A stretch of DNA of 64,000 nucleotides from Anisus vortex (lineage: Eukaryota; Mollusca; Gastropoda; Planorbidae): the NCBI GenBank assembly GCA_949126835.1, contig OX421494.1, forward strand, positions 55,804,358 to 55,868,357, given 5' to 3'. Shown here piece by piece: positions 56,156 through 64,000 of this stretch. A program made the translations under genes and the position numbers. How positions within the stretch are numbered: the first letter of the stretch is position 1; the number at the start of each line of letters is the position of its first letter. The notes beneath the pieces are model-generated. The model was given only the letters and a program-made list of their open reading frames with translations, ran no database searches and was not told the origin of the DNA.

Positions 56156-58491
56156 TGCAAAAGAATAATTTTTGCTTTTATTAATCTACGCATTGTGTTT
56201 TTTTAATAACCATGGACGCGAAACTCTTGACTAATTTATTTTATAAACAAAGTTAAATTTAACTTAACGCGACTAACACTTTGAGTATTAATTATCGTCT
56301 ATTCACTTTTAATGTTAAAAACGGATTCCTCATAACTAATCTTATATCCTTTGTATATTTCTAAAAGACAAGAACTGGCCGTCGAGGTTGAAATCAATTG
56401 TCAAACACCAGCAAATGCAAAATTTTGTTATCCTTTCGAAAATACACCAGTAATTCTTGATATCTTTTGTTCATGACCTATTGAAAAGGTCAAGCGTCAT
56501 TAAGACTTGTCAATTAGCTAGAACATTTTTGTAGGAGTCTGATCACAATTGGGCCGCAAAATATTCTATAATAAAAGAATGTTTTAATTGATTTTGTCTA
56601 ATTTATCTTTTTTTTCCCATTGCATTCTATAGCAAATTCTATATTTTATTACCAACAGTTTTCAATTTTATGGTAATTACCCAAGTTTTATTTACCTCTT
56701 ATAATTTATTTAAAAAAAAATTGTTGGTTTTGTAAACAAAAAAAAATTTGGACGGTGCGATTGCAGCAAAAGCCGGGTCCAGGATCCTTGAAAAAAAATC
56801 ATGGTTCTGCAAGCGTTAGCAAACTCCGTCTGCGTCGATGAGAGCTATTGTGAACGATAGAAGATTTAATTTATTAAAGCTAAACTAGGGGCAGTAGTGC
56901 ATTGACTGTTTTTTGTGACATACATTTATTCTATACATTGCTTTTCCAAACAATACAGGAAAAGCAGGGAAAATAAACAAATAACCAACAAACATTCTGT
57001 TTAAAATTTCACCATTATTATATATATCAGTATTTAATACCGGTAGGTTACATCACTTATGTATATCACATATTAAATTCAGTGTACTAGAACGTAAAGT
57101 ATCTTTGATGTCTTGGGCAATAATTATGTAGAATTGACTTTGTATGTGTCATTGGATAAAAACCTTTTATTCACTATTCACTGATTGTTTCAGTTCGAAA
57201 AAGGTAAACAAAATAAACTCGTAAACTAAAATTATGTTTATCAACTTAACTTCCCAATCACAACATAAGTTAAAAACAACAAAAACAACTTGAATAGATT
57301 ATTTTTTTATATTGCAATTTTTATTGAATTTGGTCTTTACAGGTTGCCATAGAAGTGAACTTTAGACATTTTTATTCACTGTTTCTGATACTCTGTAAAA
57401 ACAAATGATATACATTATATTATTATTATTTCTAACATAAAAGATTAGCTTCAAGAAACTAAAATAAGAAAACAAATTAAAATTAAAACTAAATAGTCCA
57501 TACATATTACAAAAAACACAAGAATTAGATGAGGGGGATAGTGAAATTATTTGAAGATAGAGAGAGAAGCATAGAAATAGAGGTTGAGGCAGAAACAATG
57601 GTGTTTGGGGTCTAGGTGATGGGACGCGGAAAGGTGAGAGCTACGGCTGGTGCAAAAGTCCTCCCTATCCTGGAAAAATGAAAATACGAAGTCCCGCCCA
57701 CCTTTGCCCCTGCTCCCCCTCCCCCCAGCATATTATATATACAACTTTAGTCGCGTCAGCGCAGTTAGTTATGTTACTATTAAATGCGCCATCAGTTGTT
57801 TGTTTTTATATTGAAATTGAACTTACCAGTTCAAAGGTATAGCAGCACAGTAGCTAAACCAGAATTCAGTAGAAGAAAAAGATTAGAACTTAGTTTAAAG
57901 AATACACATTTAGACTTGAATTTCATGAAAGCAGTAAAAAAAAAAATTAAATATATGAGAAATAAATTTGTCAACATTGACTTTTACAAAGTAATAATCC
58001 GTACTAAGATGTAACAGACCTTCATAATTTTCCGAAAGTGTTCTTATCATTACAAAGTTTGATCACGTTTATGAAATTATAAATGTGAATAAAGTATTCT
58101 AGGTGCCAGTAAACTTTTAATTTTAAAATAATATATCATGCCATGATTTCACTGTGTACATTTCTTGAGAAAACTCAGCATCGTGCAATGATCAGATACT
58201 CTTAGGTGAAAAATCAACGAACCGATGATTTCTGGATGACAGAAAAGACATTTTCTGAACACACTGGAACTTAACCAGACACAAATATGGCCGTGTTCTT
58301 ACTATTGCATACGGAAGAGCACAGTACCAATTCCGATTTTCATTTCACGTCTGCGTGCGATGCAAACTGACCAGAACTTCTTATCATTTCTGCAGTTACT
58401 TTAGAATCTTTGCGTAGACATTGCTCAGGCCTATTCTATAGCTGGGACAGTCTTTGGCATTCCATGAGTAAGATGACAAGCCGCTTAAACT
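56156..58491. other. AT-rich sequence, no gene seen
   Basis: Stops are frequent on both strands. Short open stretches near 57.4-57.6 and 57.8-58.0 kb lack homology or splice support. The 58.15-58.48 kb part is less AT-rich but still shows no recognisable protein. Confidence 0.45.
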
Positions 58492-59054
58492 AATAGAGCG
58501 ATTGCAATCCCGTGACAAAAAGCGCGTGCTGTTTGTTTACTTTGTCTAGTGGTGATAAATGGCAGCCATATTACTATAGCCGTAATAAGGTTTTATTTTA
58601 AATGTGATCCTTTCAACAATATAACGTAAAACATATATAAAACACTGTCAAGGGATGTAATTTAACATTTAAAGCTAAAATTTAAACCATTAAAAATCAA
58701 TGGAAAAGGTTCCGTAAGTGCCGAATATTTAATTGAAGATGTCGATTGTCGAAAGTTAGCTTAACTTACTAGGCCTATTTAAAAGTAAAGCAAAATGTAC
58801 AATGTTTCAAAAGAGCTATTGAACAACTATAAAAAGCCTAAAATCTGTTTATTTCGTGGACGGACTACTAAGGACTAGTATCACAGTTAAATATAAAGAT
58901 TTATGGTAACTAATTCCTTATATTTTGGTTTTAAAATACACATGGTAAGGAACAATGTTTATTTCTCATTAATGCCATTATCGCCAAGATGGCTGCTATT
59001 TACACAAGTACGTCACTAAAAAACCTAAGCCACGCCTACTGCAATCGCTCTATT
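58492..59054. mobile_element. MITE with AATAGAGCGATTGCA termini
   Basis: The left end is AATAGAGCGATTGCAATCCC; the right end, reverse-complemented, is AATAGAGCGATTGCAGTAGG. A second inverted pair (GGCAGCCATATTAC and AAGATGGCTGCTATTTAC) lies inside. 563 bp, no coding frame, no clear target duplication. Confidence 0.7.
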
Positions 59055-59464
59055 GGAGTTTGTAACATTTGCTAAATCATAAACGATGCTTTAAGTATAA
59101 CGAATTAATAATTTTAGATAATAATAATAATAATGTGGATCTATCTACAGTAAAAAAAATATAACTTAACAAATGCGCAATAAAGGCTTGTGTGATTTCA
59201 GAGTATTTCTTTAAGAGTGATGGGGTGGTTATAATATGAAGAAGATATCAGGAGCATTATTACAGTGTTATTTTAATATAAAAATAGTGACCAGAAATTG
59301 TTTATCCGAATTATTTTGTTTACAAACATTTGAATCATATTGGATGGTCTGCGTATATATTGTTGATGTTTTAGAAGAGATTAATGTCATACGCCTGATT
59401 TCGTATGCCAGTCATCCTTCTAGGATAAGGCTGATTGATCTTTTAAAAGTGACTCTTATCTCTT

Positions 59465-59880
59465 ATCTTATACACTACAGACGCTCCTTCTATTAAGAAG
59501 ATTATTGCATCCTACGCACATCCGTGGTTTGTGTCTAGTTCTGCATTTCTATTTAGTGTTTCAAATGATGTAAAATTACTAGTTTTCCGTGTTTGTTCAG
59601 GCAACCCATTCCAATCCCAGATGCCACTCGAGTAGAAATAGTACTTATTTGTATTTGTTCTCACATAAGGGATAATTCAGGTGTTTTTGTCCTTATGTTT
59701 ATCTGAGCATTGTGACAGATTTTTTGTGTGTTATGTTTCTAAATTAGAACTTAATGCCTTATATATTATTACTACTTTACTCTTTGCCCTTCTGTCCTCT
59801 AGTGTTTCTAGGTTTAGTGATGTAACTATTGGTATTACTCTATTTAATATATATAACCTAGCTTTACCTCTCCCTTGAAT
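59465..59880 (-). pseudogene. CR1/jockey-like LINE C-terminus and 3' tail
   Basis: Inverted copy of the 40.3-40.7 kb element: the plus strand reads CTCCTTCTATTAAGAAGATT, then CGCACATCCGTGGTTTGTGT, GTTCAGGCAACCCATTCC, and CTCTTTGCCCTTCTGTCCTC with TAGTGTTTCTAGGTTTAGTG. The last is identical in order to 46.99-47.03 kb, which encodes NLETLEERRAK. Confidence 0.7.
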
Positions 59881-60143
59881 AGTGCATCAGCAGCGTCAGA
59901 GTGATGGAAATAAAAAATAAGTTCATACATTAGAGAGTTTAATCTCTTACAATCATTATATTCACTAAGCTCTATAGATACGAAATGTTTATGAAGGATA
60001 AATATATAAGAAAACATTTCAGAAAAAGGAAGCCATATTAATAAGCACTTCTTATCTACTTATAAAGTTTAGAATTGTCCTGAACATTCTTTGCTGATTG
60101 AACAGCCTCTACGTTTATAACTATATAACTATATGTCAATACA

Positions 60144-60222
<79 letters not shown>
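60144..60222. repeat. Compound CT/AT microsatellite
   Basis: About 27 bases of CT followed by about 52 bases of AT without interruption. Confidence 0.97.
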
Positions 60223-60224
<2 letters not shown>

Positions 60225-60577
60225 AAATAGATATAGCTTATCAATTTCATTTAATAACAATAATAATCATAATTATATTTGTATAAGGTTGCCAAACAAA
60301 CATAATGTAAGCTCAGAGAGCATTTAATATTGAGCAACAGACAAGTCAGAACAAGGATATAATTCTCTAAGCTAAAAAGGATATAAAGCTAATAAATAAT
60401 CTTACAACTCTACAAACATAGAACACAGCAAATTAATGTCGTATTAACCAACCTAATATAAAAGTATAAAATGAATACAGTAGGGGTATAACAAAATGTT
60501 GAACTAATGTTGTAATAGTGTCTTTTCAATTATATTTCTTCTTCAAAAGTGATGATATAATTATTATTAGTCTCCCG

Positions 60578-60850
60578 AACTAGATAGGGAGTAGATTCCT
60601 TACCTTCGAACCCGATATTGAGTAGGCTCTCAGGCCAACGGTCGTCAGGGAGAAACGGCGCACCTCCAAAAGTGAGAGGTCGACAGAACGAAGTGTTCTT
60701 TGCGGAACATAGGGTATGGTTAGTTCCTTGAGATAGGACGGCATCGCATTATTATTATGTAGGCACTGATGGCAAACTATCGTCACTTGGTATTCAATTC
60801 AAGCTCTCACAGGAAGCCAATGAAGCCAGCGCATGAGAAGTAATAGCGTT
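60578..60850 (-). pseudogene. LINE reverse-transcriptase C-terminal fragment
   Basis: The minus strand encodes CLHNNNAMPSYLKELTIPYV, RTLRSVDLSLLEVRRFSL, then AYSISGSKVRNLLP. It is the same region as the 35.2-35.66 kb fragment and ends before the RT terminus. Confidence 0.75.
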
Positions 60851-61154
60851 CATACAACTATTGTTTTAAATAAAGAAAATGAAACTACCAGACCCTTAAA
60901 GCTTACCTGGCATTTCTGCAATATGGAAAGCGTAGTTAGGATATAATAATGATATGTTATTACACAGTTAGAACTATGTTTATTTCTGTAACAATATAAT
61001 ACTTCTGATTACTTTAATGTTCCTGAAGAATGTATATACAGCTGATTACGTCACATTGCTGCCAATGTTTTTTTAAACACGTGAACTTCGTCCCTCCAGT
61101 CCCCCGTTACCCGAGAAATGCAAGCCAAAGTAAAAATTATATTAAATTCTATGT

Positions 61155-61560
61155 CACCAGTCACGACAAGTTCAGTCACAATAAACCACCTCAACCTAGA
61201 CCTATCACGACCAGTTCAGTACCAATAAACCACCTCAACCTAAACCTATCACGACCAGTTCAGTCCCAATAAACCACCTCAACCTAGACCTATCACGACC
61301 AGTTCAGTCCCAATAAACCACCTCAACCTAGACCTATCACGACCAGTTCAGTCCCAATAAACCACCTCAACCTAGACCTATCACGACCAGTTCAGTCCCA
61401 ATAAACCACCTCAACCTAGACCTATCACGACCAGTTCATTCCCAATAAACCACCTCAACCTAGACCTATCACAACCAGTTCATTCCCAATAAACCACCTC
61501 AACCTAGACCAATCAGGACCAATTCAGTCCCAATAAGCCACCTCAACCTTGACCAATTCA
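61155..61560. repeat. 44-bp minisatellite, about 9 copies
   Basis: The unit is CAGTCCCAATAAACCACCTC, AACCTAGACCTATCACGACC and AGTT. Outer copies are more diverged. Confidence 0.95.
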
Positions 61561-61659
61561 CGTCTACCCGCACCAAAGGTTCCAGGTCTGCTCTGAGTCA
61601 AACATAACGAAAAAAAGGACTTAAGTCTACTAGAAAGAGACTCGGAGAACAAAAACGTT

Positions 61660-61722
61660 ATGTAGGAAGGTAGGTAGGTAGGTTCGTAAGTAGGTTGGTA
61701 AGTAGGTTGGTGGGTAGGTGTA
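61660..61722. repeat. AGGT tetranucleotide tract
   Basis: GGTAGGTAGGTAGGTT followed by degenerate AAGTAGGTTGGT units. Confidence 0.9.
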
Positions 61723-61763
61723 TGCTGGATACTCTGAAACGACTAAGTAACTGTTCTACTTAC

Positions 61764-61835
61764 ATCTTCTTGCAGTAACCGCAGCAGTTGAGTAGTTTGG
61801 CTTCACACGGTGATCCTTCTGTAGAGCAGTCCTCC
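61764..61835 (-). CDS. Orphan cysteine-rich exon
   Basis: An acceptor ATTGCCAG and a donor AT|GTAAGT bound a 72-nt exon on the minus strand. It is split-codon at both ends and reads EDCSTEGSPCEAKLLNCC followed by GYCKK. The spacing C-x6-C-x6-CC-x2-C suggests a disulphide-rich extracellular module continuing in the next exon. It might belong to the same minus-strand gene as the 50.3-kb adhesion-type GPCR exon, but that link is unsupported; it could equally be a separate secreted protein. Confidence 0.5.
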
Positions 61836-62084
61836 CTGGCAATGGAAATAAGTAACAATTCGATTTTACCTTAAATTGGAAAAACAGATTCAACAGTTTT
61901 TGATAAGCACGGCGTAGAATATTGCATTTTGTTTTTGGGGCCTAACTAATGTTTTTGACATTTTTAAATTTTGAATTTCTTCTTCTTCTATCCCATAAGA
62001 TAAGAAGAAGAATGGGCATTTCTTATAGCGCTTCTATCCATGCTCAGTGCGATCTTGGAGTGACTTGCAGTGACAGATCTATTC

Positions 62085-64000
62085 TTCTTCTTCTTCTATC
62101 CCATAACCCGAGCGAGGGTCGTTGGGGCACCATTTTTTGACAGTTGGATAATTTTGCGCCATTTGTCTCGGTCCCGCGCCGCCCTCTGAGAGTCTGCAAG
62201 AGACAAGCCGGTCCACTCATTGATGTCATCAACACATCGTCTCTTCTGCCAGCCTCTCTTTCTTCCATCTCGCACTGTGCCCTGCAGGATTGTTTTCGCC
62301 AGGCCTTCGGATCTTGCCACATGCTCATACCATCGGAGTTTTCTGGATTTAATGGCACTGAGTAGATCCTCATGAGGGCCGATGACGTAGGTGATTCACT
62401 CACGGACAGCCTCATTTGTAACTCGATCTTTGTAGGAGATGTTTAAAATTTTACGTAGGCATCTCATGTCCATGGCTCTGATTCTTTTCTGGAGATCCGC
62501 TGTAAGTGTCCATGTTTCACAGCCGTACATAAAAACTGCCATCGCCAGGGAGCGCATCAGTCGAATCTTTGAGTAAAGTGAGATTGTCTTGCTTCGCCAC
62601 ACGTTTTTTAGCTTGCAAAGTGCAGCAGTTTTTTGGGCTATTCCTGCAAGAATTTCCGGCTTGGATCCTACATCAGATATTATGGATCCCAGATATTTGA
62701 AGGAGGAGACTTTCTCGAGTCTCTGACCGCCCACTTGTATTTCGGATTCAAACTCCATGTTTGCCATACGCTAATGATGTTATCTCCAGTGTGGCTGTTA
62801 ACTACCTCAGTTCATCTTCACTGCCAGCTAAGCCATCTATGTCATCTGCAAAGCGAAGATTGGTGACTTGTCTCCCACCGATGCTGACTGTCCCGACATG
62901 GTCTTCCAGTGCATCGGTCATGATCCTTTCCAGGTAAATGTTGAAGAGTGTCGGAGAGAGTAGGCACCCTTGACGCACGCCAATGGTTGTTTTGAACCAT
63001 TTGCCAGTGACATCGTTGTGGAGGACTGAACTGGTAGCATTGTCATACAGACTTTTAATGACTGCAATAGTGTTGGGGGTGATGTTATATGCTCTCATGG
63101 TTGCCCACAGCGCTGCATGCCAGACTCTGTCAAACGCTTTCTTATAGTCTACGAACACATGGTATAGGTGTTGTTGGTGCTGTAGGTATTTCTCACATAT
63201 TAGTCTCAGGTTAAAGATTTGTTCGGTGGTACTTCGCCCTGCCCTGAAACCTGCTTGTTCTTCGGCTATGATTTGTTCGGCTTGAGGTTTTAACCTGTTA
63301 AGTATTATTTTCAAGAGGACTTTGCTGGGATGGCTGATGAGGCTGATAGTACGGTAGTTTTGACACTCTTGAAGGTTACCTTTCTTGGGAAGAGTAATTA
63401 TAAGTGACTGGGTCCATGGTGTAGGCCACTCTCAACTCTGCCAGATCTTGTTGCAGATAATTGTAAGGGCATCAATCGTCGCTTCTCCTCCTGCTTGAAT
63501 CAGTTCTGCGGGTATGTTGTCTACTCCTGCTGCTTTCCATTTCTTCAGTGATTTCACTGCTGCCTCAACTTCATCTCTCAATTTCTTCCCCTTCTCTATT
63601 CTGTGGACATGCTAGAACTGAGGGGTCTCCATTAGATGTGTGGTTGTAAAGGTCAGAGCAGTATTCTGTCCATCTATCCAGGACGTCACGCGCTTCTGTT
63701 AAACACAGGCCTGATTTGCTTTAAATCGCAGAAATTTTGGGCTGTTTAACTCTTGTCAGCTGTTTCACTGTTTGGTAGGCCTTCTTGCTGTTGTTCTTAT
63801 TCAGACTGTTCTCTATTTCCTGGCAGGGATCCTCTATCCAGTTCTGTTTTGCTGAGCGCATGCCTTTTCTAATGTTGCTGTTGATTTCTCGGTAGGCATC
63901 AGCTCCTTGAGGGTTGTTCTTTTTCTTTTTCAGCTCTCTTCGTCGATCACACAGATCTAAAAGTTCAGGCGTGATCCAGGTTTTTTTCCTTGGGCGGTGT
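62085..64000 (-). pseudogene. Degraded non-LTR retrotransposon (endonuclease/RT type), 5' end beyond window
   Basis: Minus strand, N to C: LPKKGNLQECQNYRTISL, LNRLKPQAEQIIAEEQAGFR, FVDYKKAFDRVWHAALW, IGVRQGCLLSPTLFNIYLER and LRFADDIDGLAG (RT motifs with the FADD catalytic pair). Then VSSFKYLGSIISD, VFMYGCETWTL, KSRKLRWYEHVARSEG, ending NGAPTTLARVMG with stop TAG near 62096. Damage: an internal deletion with frame change after SEDEL (about 62.77-62.80 kb), a TGA in place of an arginine codon at 62393-62395, and stops in the N-terminal part near 63.4-63.7 kb. The clade (RTE or I-like) is not assigned. The tail is an AAG microsatellite. Confidence 0.85.

Overview
The window looks like an AT-rich, repeat-laden invertebrate genome, most likely a heterobranch gastropod mollusc. 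The evidence is a pair of intronless class A receptors of the kind expanded in sea hares and freshwater snails, an intron-rich gene with short coding exons and long AT-rich introns, many tRNA-derived SINEs, LINE debris and hAT-type MITEs, and very long minisatellites. The clade is inferred from gene and repeat style, not proven.

Layout. Bases 1-15.6 kb hold no recognisable gene. They contain a 36-bp minisatellite, a LINE tail, a 1.2-kb terminal-inverted-repeat element, and a 6-kb block of simple repeats: TCTA repeats, then a 22-bp array, then a 3-kb 27-bp array. From 34.15 kb down to 15.67 kb the minus strand carries one well-supported gene, SGSM3 (also RUTBC3 or CIP85): a TBC RabGAP domain, then SH3, then RUN. 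I mapped 18 coding exons with splice sites and phases, about 761 codons; the C-terminal end is unresolved. Its introns carry minisatellites of 12, 24, 29, 43 and 46 bp, a 40-bp-TIR MITE, SINEs and LINE pieces. The 2.4-kb 12-bp G-rich array starts only 22 bases inside the intron after exon 11.

Bases 34.2-48.7 kb are mostly mobile-element relics plus a 41-bp TATA-like minisatellite and a few orphan coding-like pieces. Bases 48.8-55.8 kb hold two intronless, same-strand, paralogous class A GPCRs. Between them, antisense, lies the last exon of a class B/adhesion-type GPCR. A decayed THAP zinc-finger fragment follows the second receptor. Bases 56-64 kb are AT-rich, with a MITE, LINE remnants, a 44-bp array, an orphan cysteine-rich exon on the minus strand, and a degraded non-LTR retrotransposon that runs off the right edge.

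How the genes relate. SGSM3 would act in endosomal Rab regulation and the GPCRs in chemosensory or neuropeptide sensing; nothing suggests joint function. The giant reading frames inside the tandem arrays are by-products of stop-free repeat units, not proteins.
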